From Deltaproteobacteria bacterium UBA3076 (GTDB lineage: Bacteria; Desulfobacterota; Dissulfuribacteria; Dissulfuribacterales; UBA3076): a stretch of DNA of 9,131 bases. Location: assembly GCA_002367355.1 (NCBI GenBank), contig DFBQ01000243.1, positions 1 through 9,131 on the forward strand, given 5' to 3'. Shown one piece after another: positions 1-8,142 of the stretch. The position numbers were made by a program, and so were the translations under genes. Each line of letters opens with the position of its first letter. Within the stretch, counting starts at the first letter, position 1. The notes below the pieces were generated by a model. It worked only from the letters and a program-made list of their open reading frames with translations, made no database searches and had not been told where the DNA came from.

Positions 1-37
1 CCGTAACCTTGAAGTCTTCCCCTTCACTGTGATTCAT
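1..37 (-). CDS. 5' end of a minus-strand gene (partial, cut by window edge)
   Basis: Reading the minus strand from 37, an ATG opens a frame giving MNHSEGEDFKVT before the window ends. A strong Shine-Dalgarno AAGGAG (plus-strand CTCCTT at 47-52) lies 9 bases upstream, which is the main reason to call a real start. Only 12 residues are visible, so function cannot be assigned. The acidic start followed by a phenylalanine-lysine-valine segment is reminiscent of the N-terminus of small DUF1844 proteins of Deltaproteobacteria, but this is a guess. The gene is divergent from the helicase at 590. Confidence 0.5.
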   Translation of the reverse strand, partial: MNHSEGEDFKVT

Positions 38-70
38 TGCTGTTTTCTCCTTAAATTCTGAGGTACTGAT

Positions 71-89
71 CGGACTTACTAAGAAATTA
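71..89 (+). repeat. Diverged copy of the MITE terminal sequence
   Basis: CGGACTTACTAAGAAATTA matches the right terminal repeat core at 291-309 at 17 of 19 positions, in the same orientation. It lies between the minus-strand gene start and the MITE-like element, so it may be a remnant end of an older insertion. Confidence 0.5.
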
Positions 90-118
90 GAACAAGAAGT
101 GATTTTGGGCAAGCCTAT

Positions 119-130
119 ATTATAATTATA
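119..130 (-). promoter_or_regulatory. Possible -10 elements for the minus-strand gene at 37
   Basis: On the minus strand two TATAAT hexamers sit end to end (130-125 and 124-119), about 80 bases upstream of the ATG at 37. They match the sigma-70 -10 consensus exactly. No good -35 hexamer is seen at 16-18 bases upstream, so this is only a candidate. Confidence 0.3.
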
Positions 131-161
131 CTGCAAAAAGCCCGAGATGCATCCATTTATA

Positions 162-310
162 GTAACTTCTCAATAAGTCCGGGTACCAGTCACTGGATTC
201 CCGCCTTCGCGGGAATGACGATTGGGTGTGAGCGCCCGTCATTCCCGCGAAGGCGGGAATCCATTAGATAGTCGCAAAATATGATTTGCCCGGACTTATT
301 GAGAAATTAC
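162..310. mobile_element. MITE-like element with nested inverted repeats, 149 bp
   Basis: The ends 162-183 and 289-310 are inverted repeats of each other, 21 of 22 bases matching (core CTCAATAAGTCCGGG / CCCGGACTTATTGAG). Inside them, 194-220 and 237-263 form a perfect 27-bp inverted repeat, and each arm is itself a hairpin (ATTCCCGC-CTTC-GCGGGAAT). The 16-bp centre is 221-236. There is no room for a gene. Terminal inverted repeats, small size and the lack of coding capacity fit a non-autonomous element that would rely on a transposase encoded elsewhere. No clear target-site duplication is seen at the edges. The inner arms resemble a hairpin repeat widespread in bacterial genomes, so the element may be a repeat that has captured or been built from that hairpin. 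Confidence 0.75.
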
Positions 311-332
311 CGTTGGGCGTTTAAGAAAATTC

Positions 333-360
333 TTTACAATCTTTAGTACTGTACTGTAAT
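333..360 (+). promoter_or_regulatory. Candidate sigma-70 promoter for the helicase
   Basis: TTTACA (333-338) and TGTAAT (355-360) are separated by 16 bases. Transcription starting near 367 would give an untranslated leader of roughly 220 bases before the ATG at 590. The promoter sits just outside the right end of the MITE-like element. Confidence 0.4.
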
Positions 361-589
361 GTACTTCCCTTCCCGGCACCGTTCCCGTATTATACCCGCT
401 GTGAAGATTCTCTCTCACGACGTTTCTCTGGGCGTGTGTCCGTACCGTCCTCAAAGCGATTTCTTATTAGTTCATACAGTGCATCCCGGCTTTTTAAGCA
501 GGGACGCCCGATTGCCGCGATCATTGCGGTCCTTTCTTTTCCACGCGTCCGGCGGGTAGAGATTTGTATAACCCCGGACCAGGAAAAAC
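361..589 (+). other. Long GC-rich leader upstream of the helicase
   Basis: No convincing gene is seen here; the short open frames on both strands have arginine/proline-rich composition typical of chance frames in GC-rich DNA. It contains small hairpins, for example CCGC-GATCATT-GCGG near 515-529. A long structured leader is known for cold-shock genes, including some DEAD-box helicases, so a regulatory 5' UTR is possible but not shown. Confidence 0.3.
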
Positions 590-1921
<1,332 letters not shown>

Positions 1922-2046
1922 AGCGAAGTCCCTGCGAGAGCCGGCACTTCACCACCACCACCACCAGGACTGTCCTCCCAGTTGGCCCAGGGCCGAGCCC
2001 GGAGAGAAAAAATTCTACGTGAGAGATGGCAACACCGCCTGGATCT

Positions 2047-2073
2047 GCCATCCGGGGGTACCCACCGGATGGC
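2047..2073 (+). terminator. Hairpin after the helicase, possible transcript end
   Basis: GCCATCCGG (2047-2055) pairs perfectly with CCGGATGGC (2065-2073) around a 9-base loop. No U-tract follows, so it is not a classical intrinsic terminator; it could instead protect the 3' end. It lies at the right edge of the GC-rich block. Confidence 0.35.
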
Positions 2074-2132
2074 CTGCCCTTGATTACTTCGGCCTCTGTG
2101 CAACCAAACAAAAAATGTACATTAGATTTTCC

Positions 2133-2163
2133 TTTCGTGTTTTTGGTTTTTCGTGCTTTCGTG
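2133..2163 (+). repeat. Three short direct repeats TTTCGTG
   Basis: TTTCGTG occurs at 2133-2139, 2149-2155 and 2157-2163 in a T-rich segment. Similar T-rich TTTCGTG clusters occur between genes in other bacteria; no function is inferred. Confidence 0.4.
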
Positions 2164-2221
2164 ATAATTTCCCCTTTGTTTATATGGATTTAGGGGGTTG
2201 CTGTAAATTGCAAAATAGAGA

Positions 2222-2250
2222 TTGCTTGTCTTCTTTGGATGTTTTATTGT
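2222..2250 (+). promoter_or_regulatory. Candidate sigma-70 promoter of ctpA
   Basis: TTGCTT (2222-2227) and TATTGT (2245-2250) are separated by 17 bases, giving a short leader before the ATG at 2276. The ribosome site AGGGAG is at 2263-2268. Confidence 0.4.
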
Positions 2251-2275
2251 CATAATTAGTCGAGGGAGATAAAAA

Positions 2276-3652
2276 ATGGAAAAATTTCCAAAGTCGGGAC
2301 ATTACTGGCTTATTATAATTGCTCTGATTTGTGTTTTTATGGTCATAGGCACCTATCAAGCACATCAAATTGCCTCTGCCAGGGAAAACGGAACTTACGA
2401 ACAACTTAAGATCTTCGGTTCTGTTCTCGACCTGGTACAGCGCAATTATGTTGAAGAGATTCCGCCCAAGAAACTTATCTATGGTGCAGTACAGGGCATG
2501 CTCAAATCTCTTGATCCTCACTCCTCTTTCATGAAGCCTGAGGACTACAAGGAACTTCAGATAGAGACCAAAGGCAGATTCACCGGCATAGGCATAGAGA
2601 TCAGCCTCAAAGACGGGATACTGACGGTTGTATCCCCCATAGAGGGCACACCAGCATATAAAGCGGGGTTGAAGGCCAATGATAAAATACTCAAGATAGA
2701 GGGCAAAACCACTAAAAATATGACCTTGATTGAGTCAGTAAAGCTTCTAAGAGGTGCCAAGGGGACAGACGTCACTATCTCCATATACCGAGAGGGATGG
2801 AGACGGCTTAAAGACATAACCCTGACAAGGGACGTAATCCCCATAAAAAGTGTGCGATCCAGGATGTTGGAAGAGGGCTATGGTTATATACGTATTAGTA
2901 ACTTCCAGGACAAGACTACTTTCGAACTGGAAAAGGCCTTAAAAGAACTGGAAAAGGGCAAAGGTCTCAAGGGCCTGGTTCTTGATCTGCGAAACAATCC
3001 TGGTGGGTTACTCGACCAGGCTGTAAAAGTAGCTGACGTATTTCTGAAAAAGGGACTTATTGTTTACACAGATGGCAGGATCGAAGAACAAAAAATGCGT
3101 TTTGAGGCCCATCCGGACAAGCATCCTCACAATTACCCCATTGCAGTATTGGTCAATGAAGGAAGCGCCAGTGCCTCGGAGATAGTTGCCGGGGCCTTAC
3201 AAGATCACAAAAGGGCAATAATTTTAGGGGTTCAGACCTTTGGCAAGGGATCGGTCCAGACCATCATTCCCCTTGAAGACGGATCTGCAGTACGCCTTAC
3301 CACAGCCAGATACTACACGCCTAACGGCAGATCCATACAGGCAAAGGGCATAGTGCCTGATATAGAAGTACATTACACACCCATGGCAAAACCAAAAGAA
3401 AAGGACGAAATCTTTCATTTTCCGACGGAACGTGATTTAGAGGGACACCTGATAAATGAAGATGAGCCAATTGAAGATGAGCTGAATTCTGTAAAAGATA
3501 AAAAAGATAAGCCGGAAGCTGTCGACTCCGAAGTTGACAATGGAGAAGAAACACAGCCTCCCCCCATGGATAACCAGTTAGAAGAAGCAGTTAGAATATT
3601 AAAGGCGTGGGCCATATTTAAACAAGTAAAATCTGCGAAAGCTGTGAAGTGA
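2276..3652 (+). CDS. ctpA: Carboxyl-terminal processing protease, peptidase family S41A
   Basis: A 458-residue periplasmic serine protease with a Ser/Lys dyad, of the CtpA/Prc group that trims or degrades envelope proteins, often peptidoglycan hydrolases. Residues 11-27 form a hydrophobic segment after a short basic start, fitting a signal anchor. The S41 N-terminal region (about 45-95) contains SLDPHSSFM, the PDZ domain covers about 97-180, and the protease core follows. Catalytic residues, judged from family spacing, are S299 in GSASASE, K324 in TFGKGS and Q328. The C-terminal part (about 385-435) is acidic, proline- and lysine-rich and of low complexity, a likely flexible tail. The ATG has AGGGAG 7 bases upstream. 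The next gene is a divergent polysaccharide deacetylase, a common neighbour in Deltaproteobacteria. In such loci an EnvC-like murein hydrolase activator often precedes ctpA; here the GC-rich helicase occupies that place. Confidence 0.93.
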   Translation: MEKFPKSGHYWLIIIALICVFMVIGTYQAHQIASARENGTYEQLKIFGSVLDLVQRNYVEEIPPKKLIYGAVQGMLKSLDPHSSFMKPEDYKELQIETKGRFTGIGIEISLKDGILTVVSPIEGTPAYKAGLKANDKILKIEGKTTKNMTLIESVKLLRGAKGTDVTISIYREGWRRLKDITLTRDVIPIKSVRSRMLEEGYGYIRISNFQDKTTFELEKALKELEKGKGLKGLVLDLRNNPGGLLDQAVKVADVFLKKGLIVYTDGRIEEQKMRFEAHPDKHPHNYPIAVLVNEGSASASEIVAGALQDHKRAIILGVQTFGKGSVQTIIPLEDGSAVRLTTARYYTPNGRSIQAKGIVPDIEVHYTPMAKPKEKDEIFHFPTERDLEGHLINEDEPIEDELNSVKDKKDKPEAVDSEVDNGEETQPPPMDNQLEEAVRILKAWAIFKQVKSAKAVK

Positions 3653-3680
3653 ACTTCCTGCAAAATCCCATCTTTTTTCC

Positions 3681-3719
3681 GATGGCTGCGTTGCTCGTCG
3701 TCAAAAATGCTCACGTACC
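3681..3719. repeat. Probable dispersed intergenic repeat, left part
   Basis: GGCTGCGTTGCTCGTC... followed by AAAAATGCTCACGTAC resembles, from memory, a repeat found in many proteobacterial intergenic regions, usually continuing through a GTAC palindrome to GTACGCTC and a T-run. The matching right part is at 3761-3778, after the hairpin. Confidence 0.35.
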
Positions 3720-3778
3720 CTATAAGTAGGGTCTGAACGAAAAGGCCGTTCAGACCCTAAGTACGCTCTGGGTTTTTT
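3714..3778 (+). terminator. Large hairpin between ctpA and the deacetylase
   Basis: A 13-bp perfect stem, 3727-3739 with 3747-3759 (TAGGGTCTGAACG / CGTTCAGACCCTA), has a 7-base loop. An outer CGTAC (3714-3718) pairs with GTACG (3761-3765). A T-run, TTTTTT at 3773-3778, follows a few bases later. It could end or attenuate ctpA transcription; the gap between stem and T-run makes efficiency uncertain. Confidence 0.55.
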
Positions 3779-3831
3779 CCTCCTTGTGTATTGCCCCCGA
3801 ATAATATCCATGAGTTCTGCAAGAGGCTCAA

Positions 3832-4734
3832 ATGGCTAAATCTCGCTCATCGAGGAACAAAACCCGCAAAAAGAATCTCACAAGACGTTCTCCCCGTCTA
3901 TTGTGGCCTTTAATAGCCTTGGGAATAACCGGAGCAGTTGTGGCCCTTTTATACCTGCTTCCTCTGCCACCGGGCACAGGGCCAAAAGTCCGCCCGCCCT
4001 TTGAAGAATTTGATTCCGCACCACCAGTTTCCCGTCCTTCCAAACCATCAAGACCGAAAAGCACAGCCTCTATGCCTTTAGTAGCTATACTTATAGACGA
4101 CATGGGTTATAATCTTCCAATTAACAATCAGTTTCTGAAGTTAGAGGCCCCTCTTTCCTTTTCCTTTCTCCCAACAGCGCCTCATACGCCCAAGCTGGCC
4201 AAAAAGGCCAAGGATCTCGGCAAAGATGTCTTAATACACCTACCTCTGGAGCCTGTTAACAGTGCGATTGACCCTGGTCCCGGCGTCCTGCGTCTGAGTA
4301 TGGACTTTGATTCCATGTTACAGATACTCAGAAAGGATCTGGATGCTGTGCCTGGTGCAATCGGAGTAAATAATCACATGGGTTCTAAATTCACTAAAAG
4401 TAAAAAGGGCATGGAATTGATTCTTACTGAAATAAAGCGCCGCGGTCTTTTTTTTGTTGACAGCAAGACTACCCATGACAGTGTAGCCTATGTAACTGCC
4501 AGATCTATGGGGATACCGGCTGCTGAAAGGGCCGTGTTTCTGGACCACGACACTCAAAAGGAATCCATCAGAAGGGAAATCGAGAAAATGGTGAAACTGT
4601 CTATGGAGAATGGATGTGTTCTTGCCATAGGGCATCCGACATCTAATACATGGAAGGTTTTGTATGAGGAGCTACCGAGGGTAAGGAAGCGTGTCAGGAT
4701 TGTTCCGGTTCATAAAATTCTTGTAGCCCAATAG
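3832..4734 (+). CDS. Divergent polysaccharide deacetylase family protein (YibQ/DUF610-like)
   Basis: A 300-residue envelope protein. The first 22 residues are strongly basic, followed by a membrane segment (about 23-44) and a proline-rich linker (about 45-80). The rest is the NodB-like fold of the divergent polysaccharide deacetylase family, with signatures IDDMGY 88-93, HLPLEP 136-141, NNHMGS 180-185, FFVDS 207-211 and GHP 267-269. The conserved Asp/His positions suggest a metal-dependent carbohydrate deacetylase in the periplasm, but the true substrate of this family is not established; peptidoglycan is a reasonable guess given ctpA upstream. The ATG is preceded by AAGAGG (3821-3826). A 41-base gap separates it from queF, so the two may be co-transcribed. 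Confidence 0.88.
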   Translation: MAKSRSSRNKTRKKNLTRRSPRLLWPLIALGITGAVVALLYLLPLPPGTGPKVRPPFEEFDSAPPVSRPSKPSRPKSTASMPLVAILIDDMGYNLPINNQFLKLEAPLSFSFLPTAPHTPKLAKKAKDLGKDVLIHLPLEPVNSAIDPGPGVLRLSMDFDSMLQILRKDLDAVPGAIGVNNHMGSKFTKSKKGMELILTEIKRRGLFFVDSKTTHDSVAYVTARSMGIPAAERAVFLDHDTQKESIRREIEKMVKLSMENGCVLAIGHPTSNTWKVLYEELPRVRKRVRIVPVHKILVAQ

Positions 4735-4775
4735 AACGTACCATATAGTTTTCCCATCACAGTTACCTGGAAATA

Positions 4776-5180
4776 ATGAAAATGAAATACGGAGAAAAAG
4801 AAATAAAAAAGGCCGGGCTTGAATCATGGCCGAATCCATGCCCTGAACGTAACTATACCATAGAGATAAGTTTCCCGGAATTTACCTGTCTTTGCCCAAG
4901 GTCAGGATATCCTGATTTTGCAACCATAAGGATAACCTATGTGCCGGACCGGTTTATAGTGGAACTGAAATCTCTAAAACTCTACCTCAACAGCTATAGA
5001 GATCAATACATTTCGCACGAAGAAGCCGCCAACAAAATCTTCTCAGACCTGACGGAGGTCCTTTCACCCCGCACTATCAAGGTTGAAGGTGACTTTCATC
5101 CAAGAGGTAATGTCCACACGGTGATCAAGGTTGAAGGAGGCCCCGGATTACCCTCAGAGCTTGTTTCCAGTCAGAAATAG
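4776..5180 (+). CDS. queF: NADPH-dependent 7-cyano-7-deazaguanine reductase (type I)
   Basis: A 134-residue cytoplasmic enzyme that reduces the nitrile of preQ0 to the amine of preQ1, which is then inserted into tRNA as the precursor of queuosine. The length fits the short, single-domain type. The catalytic cysteine is C40 in FTCLCP, with the general acid D47 in GYPDFA. The QueF signature runs [14 protein letters not shown] at 63-76, followed by HEE 81-83, and HPRG (108-111) near the end is also conserved. The ribosome site is weak (CTGGAAATA before the ATG); a second in-frame ATG at 4782 could be used instead. No other queuosine gene is in view. It follows the deacetylase with a short gap. 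Confidence 0.94.
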   Translation: MKMKYGEKEIKKAGLESWPNPCPERNYTIEISFPEFTCLCPRSGYPDFATIRITYVPDRFIVELKSLKLYLNSYRDQYISHEEAANKIFSDLTEVLSPRTIKVEGDFHPRGNVHTVIKVEGGPGLPSELVSSQK

Positions 5181-5214
5181 CCTTTGCGGCCTTTAGATCA
5201 TTTGGGGTTATATT

Positions 5215-5235
5215 CCCCGTCCGCTTGCGGCGGGG
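5215..5235 (+). terminator. GC-rich hairpin downstream of queF
   Basis: CCCCG-T-CCGC pairs with GCGG-CGGGG with one bulged T, a strong compact stem. No U-tract follows. It could act as a transcript 3' end for the ctpA-deacetylase-queF group or be part of a dispersed repeat. Confidence 0.4.
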
Positions 5236-5240
5236 TAGTT

Positions 5241-5388
5241 GGCATCCTTCATTTGTCGAAACTGGAATAGTCGCAAAAAGTAATCTACCACAACTTATTG
5301 AGAAGTTACATTTCCAATTTCAAGTTTCATTGCCAAAATACAAGATCAACAAAATGTAAACTACTTTTGACTTGTCGTGAAGGATGCC
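5241..5388. repeat. Inverted pair GGCATCCTTCA ... TGAAGGATGCC
   Basis: GGCATCCTTCA at 5241-5251 is exactly inverted at 5378-5388, enclosing about 126 bases. A TTTGTCG/CTTGTCG word lies just inside each end, but in the same direction. The enclosed segment has no gene and could be a small inserted element. The left word recurs at 9113-9123. Confidence 0.45.
5268..5308 (+). repeat. Second copy of the MITE right end
   Basis: These 41 bases align without gaps to 270-310 at 32 of 41 positions, including AGTCGCAAAA at the start and ACTTATTGAGAA near the end. No opposing left end is present nearby, so this is a solo or degraded end. Confidence 0.6.
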
Positions 5389-5445
5389 GGGTAGTTTATG
5401 AAAGGCTTGATGGCTATAGTTGGAATATCTATAGGGAGGTTTTGA

Positions 5446-6315
5446 ATGAAAGATATTAGATCAATCAGCCCCAGCACCCAAATTTGCGCTGTTATTGGTA
5501 ATCCGATTGCGCACAGTCTTTCACCGGCAATTCACAATGCCGCTTTTATGGAACTGGACCTGGATTTCGTTTATGTGGCTTGCCGGGTCGAGGACGTAAA
5601 AAATGCAATGGCAGGCATGCGGGCGTTAAATAACTTCCGAGGCATGAGCGTCACTATTCCGCATAAAATTGAAATAATGAAATATGTAGATGAAATAGCA
5701 GAGGTAGATCGTTCAATCGGTTCAATTAATACGGTTATTAATGAACAAGGCAAATTGCTTGGGTTTGGCACGGATGGGCCGGGTGCGTTAAAGGCCATTG
5801 TTGATGCCGGAGTAGAAATTGACGGTAAAAACATCTTAATGTTGGGTTCAGGCGGTGCGGCGCGGGCGATTTCCTTTACCCTCGCCCGGAATACCAAGCT
5901 GGGGGAACTGTCAATTTTGGATGTTAGTGAAAATATGCTTCAGCAGTTGACGGCTGATTTAAGGGCCGGCACGGATGCTATTATCAAATCTGAGTTGCTG
6001 ACCGAGAGCTCTCTTGCCGTAGCGATGGAGAATGCTGATGTAATCGTCCACTGTACGCCTGTCGGCATGCATCCAAACAAAGATGCCTCCCTGATTCCTG
6101 CCGAGTTTTTCCGGCCTGAGCAGGTTATCTTTGATGTTGTATATACGCCCCTTGAAACCAAACTGCTTACCGAGGCCAAATCTCGCGGTCTTAAAGTAAT
6201 TTCCGGAGTCGATATGTTTATTAACCAGGCGGTCTTGCAATTTGAACGTTTTACAGGCGTTGATGCACCTATCGAGGTTATGCGCCGGGTAGTAATGGAA
6301 CATTTGGGATCATGA
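5446..6315 (+). CDS. aroE: Shikimate dehydrogenase (NADP+)
   Basis: A 289-residue cytoplasmic enzyme that reduces 3-dehydroshikimate to shikimate with NADPH, a step in aromatic amino acid synthesis. The N-terminal substrate domain shows SLSP 24-27 and VTIPHK 69-74, with catalytic K74; N95-T96 and D110 (FGTDG) complete the shikimate site. The Rossmann domain has the glycine-rich loop GSGGAAR at 134-140, and the C-terminal FINQA (258-262) contributes Q261. Length is normal for the family. The ATG has a strong GGGAGG at 5434-5439, 6 bases upstream. Its stop overlaps the start of aroK (ATGA), so the two are translationally coupled. Confidence 0.96.
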   Translation: MKDIRSISPSTQICAVIGNPIAHSLSPAIHNAAFMELDLDFVYVACRVEDVKNAMAGMRALNNFRGMSVTIPHKIEIMKYVDEIAEVDRSIGSINTVINEQGKLLGFGTDGPGALKAIVDAGVEIDGKNILMLGSGGAARAISFTLARNTKLGELSILDVSENMLQQLTADLRAGTDAIIKSELLTESSLAVAMENADVIVHCTPVGMHPNKDASLIPAEFFRPEQVIFDVVYTPLETKLLTEAKSRGLKVISGVDMFINQAVLQFERFTGVDAPIEVMRRVVMEHLGS

Positions 6316-6827
6316 ATATAGTACTGATAGGATATCGCGGAACCGGAAAAAGTGTGGTGGGAGAACTCCTTGCCGCGCGCCTCAGGATGCAGTGTATCGG
6401 TATGGATGCGGAAATAGTTAAAAGGGCAGGCATGTCAATTCCGGAAATTGTGGAGAAGTATGGTTGGAAGAAATTTCGCGATATAGAATCTGAAGAGGCC
6501 CGAAAATTGGCAGGGCTTGATAATATTGTAATTGATACCGGTGGCGGGGTTATTGAACGTCCTGAAAATATTGAGGCACTAAAAACAAACTCCTGCATAT
6601 TTTGGCTGAAGGCCTCAGTGGACACGATCGTCTCGCGAATTCAAGGAGACACTGAACGGCCTGCCTTGATCGCTGGAAAAACTTTTACTGAAGAGGTGAC
6701 AGAAGTCTTAGAGCTAAGGAATCCAAAATACAAAAGCTCCGCTCAATTCGAAATTGATACAGACGATTTAACTCCGGAGCAAGTCGCAGCCAGGGTTATT
6801 GAAATCTGGCGGCAGGTTAGCTCATAG
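6312..6827 (+). CDS. aroK: Shikimate kinase
   Basis: A 171-residue cytoplasmic P-loop kinase that phosphorylates shikimate at the 3-hydroxyl with ATP, the step after AroE. Walker A is GYRGTGKS 7-14. D32 and E34 lie where the family usually has D-x-D, so the second acidic residue is Glu rather than Asp. R56 in KKFRDIE and the triple glycine 77-79 form the shikimate site. R116 in ERPAL is the lid arginine, and R136 in LRNPKY is the conserved distal arginine. Length is standard. The ATG overlaps the aroE stop by four bases and has only a weak ribosome site of its own, consistent with coupling. Whether it would be named aroK or aroL cannot be told; both are isofunctional. Confidence 0.94.
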   Translation: MNIVLIGYRGTGKSVVGELLAARLRMQCIGMDAEIVKRAGMSIPEIVEKYGWKKFRDIESEEARKLAGLDNIVIDTGGGVIERPENIEALKTNSCIFWLKASVDTIVSRIQGDTERPALIAGKTFTEEVTEVLELRNPKYKSSAQFEIDTDDLTPEQVAARVIEIWRQVSS

Positions 6828-6881
6828 AAGAAAAATATCCATTCCCTTCACTGCTCAGAAATAAATTTTAAGGAGAGAGAA

Positions 6882-7985
6882 ATGTATGTCCTGGATCTTC
6901 TGAGTGGGCTCAGGGATGTTAGTCCGCTTGCCCATTTGTTAGTCGTAACTATTGGCATGGTAGCTATTGGTCTTGTTATCAGTGTATTACTGTTTATGTT
7001 CCTGGCCCGTTGGAGCCGGAGGTCGGATGATATTTTCAGTGAAGCAGTGGTTAAATACCTCAAGCGGCCTTCAAAATTCCTTTTCCCGGTTTTATGTCTC
7101 ATGCTTTTTGCTCCGGCTTTGAGTATTCCTGATGATCTGGCAGGTGCTTTCAGGCATGTTTTGGCCATTGCTTTTATAGCTACACTTACCTGGATGGCCA
7201 TAAGAACTGTTGCAGTGATCAGAGAGATAATACTTTCCAGGTTTGATGTAGACCAAAAGGATAACCTGGCTGCCCGTAAGATTTATACTCAATTCCGGGT
7301 GATTGAGCGGGTGATCATCGTTATTATCCTTATAATAGGCGTCTCTTCTTTATTTATGACTTTTGAGAAGATACGGCAGTTGGGTGTCAGTATAATGGCT
7401 TCTGCCGGTGTTATAGGAATAATTGCAGGCTTTGCAGCCCAAAAAAGTATAGCTACCCTTTTTGCAGGGATCCAGATAGCCATTACACAGCCGATCAGAC
7501 TGGATGATGTAGTAATCGTAGAGAATGAATGGGGCTGGATCGAGGAAATCACTCTTACATATGTAGTGGTCAGGATCTGGGACCTGCGGCGCCTGGTATT
7601 GCCTATCACTTATTTTATTGAGCGCCCCTTCCAGAACTGGACCAGAGTTTCTGCCGACATATTGGGCACAGTGTTTTTATATATGGACTATACTGTTCCT
7701 GTCCGAGTTATCAGGGAAGAGCTGCAAAAGATAGTCAAGGGCTCTGACCTATGGGATGGGAAAGTGTGTGGCGTACAGGTGACTGATGCAACTCAACAGA
7801 CTGTAGAAGTAAGGGCCTTGGTTAGTGCGGCTGATTCGTCAAAGGCCTGGGATCTCCGCTGTCTGGTGCGCGAGAAGCTATTGGAATTCCTCCGGAACAA
7901 ATACCCGGCCAGTCTGCCAAAGACAAGAGTTGAACTGGAAAAGAGTATATTGGGTAAAGATTCAGCCTTGGGAGTTGTTGCCTGA
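6882..7985 (+). CDS. Small-conductance mechanosensitive channel, MscS family
   Basis: A 367-residue inner-membrane channel, probably opened by membrane tension during osmotic downshock. Hydrophobic segments lie at about 17-41, 66-82, 93-115 and 141-160, followed by the pore helix at about 166-200, rich in Gly/Ala (SAGVIGIIAGFAAQKS). The cytoplasmic beta domain follows with PIRLDDVV 204-211, a W-rich loop EWGWIEEIT 216-224 and LPITYFIERPFQNW 240-253, typical of MscS. The C-terminal alpha/beta part runs to the end. The protein is longer than E. coli MscS by an extra N-terminal membrane region. The ATG has AAGGAG at 6870-6875. It is 54 bases after aroK on the same strand, so co-transcription is possible, though the functions are unrelated. 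Confidence 0.92.
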   Translation: MYVLDLLSGLRDVSPLAHLLVVTIGMVAIGLVISVLLFMFLARWSRRSDDIFSEAVVKYLKRPSKFLFPVLCLMLFAPALSIPDDLAGAFRHVLAIAFIATLTWMAIRTVAVIREIILSRFDVDQKDNLAARKIYTQFRVIERVIIVIILIIGVSSLFMTFEKIRQLGVSIMASAGVIGIIAGFAAQKSIATLFAGIQIAITQPIRLDDVVIVENEWGWIEEITLTYVVVRIWDLRRLVLPITYFIERPFQNWTRVSADILGTVFLYMDYTVPVRVIREELQKIVKGSDLWDGKVCGVQVTDATQQTVEVRALVSAADSSKAWDLRCLVREKLLEFLRNKYPASLPKTRVELEKSILGKDSALGVVA

Positions 7986-7996
7986 GCTCGCCGACG

Positions 7997-8034
7997 GCAT
8001 CCTGCAAAAAGAGCAGGTTGATGCAAGAGGATGC
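7997..8034 (+). terminator. Alternative stem-loops just after mscS
   Basis: GCATCCT (7997-8003) pairs with AGGATGC (8028-8034). Alternatively GCATC/GATGC (8020-8024) and CTGC/GCAG (8013-8016) close a smaller hairpin. The two folds exclude each other. A short T-run is at 8052-8056. Either could mark the mscS transcript end. Confidence 0.35.
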
Positions 8035-8065
8035 TGTGTGTGAGCTTGTAGTTTTTCTCCTCCAT

Positions 8066-8084
8066 ACCGGGGCTTCCGGTTTTA
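8066..8084 (+). terminator. Hairpin followed by T-run downstream of mscS
   Basis: ACCGG (8066-8070) pairs with CCGGT (8076-8080) around GGCTT, directly followed by TTT (8081-8083). The stem is short. This is a candidate weak intrinsic terminator of the aroE-aroK-mscS direction, about 80 bases after the stop. Confidence 0.35.
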
Positions 8085-8121
8085 GTTTCAATCCTTGTTT
8101 GAGTGGATGTCTTTCTTCAAC
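8079..8121. repeat. CRISPR-repeat-like sequence, solo copy 1
   Basis: GTTTTAGTTTCAATCC at 8079-8094 continues into TTGTTTGAGTGGATG and ends in TTCAAC. The GTTTCAATCC-TTGTTT pattern with a terminal TTCAAC is typical of some type I/III CRISPR repeats, but there is no regularly spaced second copy, so this is not an array. It may instead belong to a dispersed repeat shared with 8410. Confidence 0.3.
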
Positions 8122-8142
8122 CCTTCAGCCTTCAGTCTTCAG

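Larger units (their letters stand above)
1922..2275. other. 354-bp intergenic region between helicase and ctpA
   Basis: The first half is GC-rich like the helicase and includes a five-unit ACC run (1951-1965). The second half (from about 2085) is AT-rich. Open frames running through it lack start signals and family resemblance. It holds a hairpin at 2047-2073, three TTTCGTG repeats and the probable ctpA promoter, listed separately. Confidence 0.6.
5181..5445. other. Repeat-rich gap between queF and aroE
   Basis: No gene is seen in these 265 bases. They hold a GC hairpin (5215-5235), an inverted pair of an 11-base word (5241-5251 and 5378-5388) and a copy of the MITE terminal sequence (5268-5308). 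No convincing aroE promoter is seen apart from a weak TTGACT (5367) with a poorly spaced TAGTTT. Confidence 0.6.

Noticed and set aside
7793..8091. Two minus-strand frames of about 90 codons over the mscS 3' end
   Set aside because: They are mostly antisense to mscS, serine/arginine-rich, and the upstream part comes from the hairpin repeat. One has a possible start but no supporting evidence.
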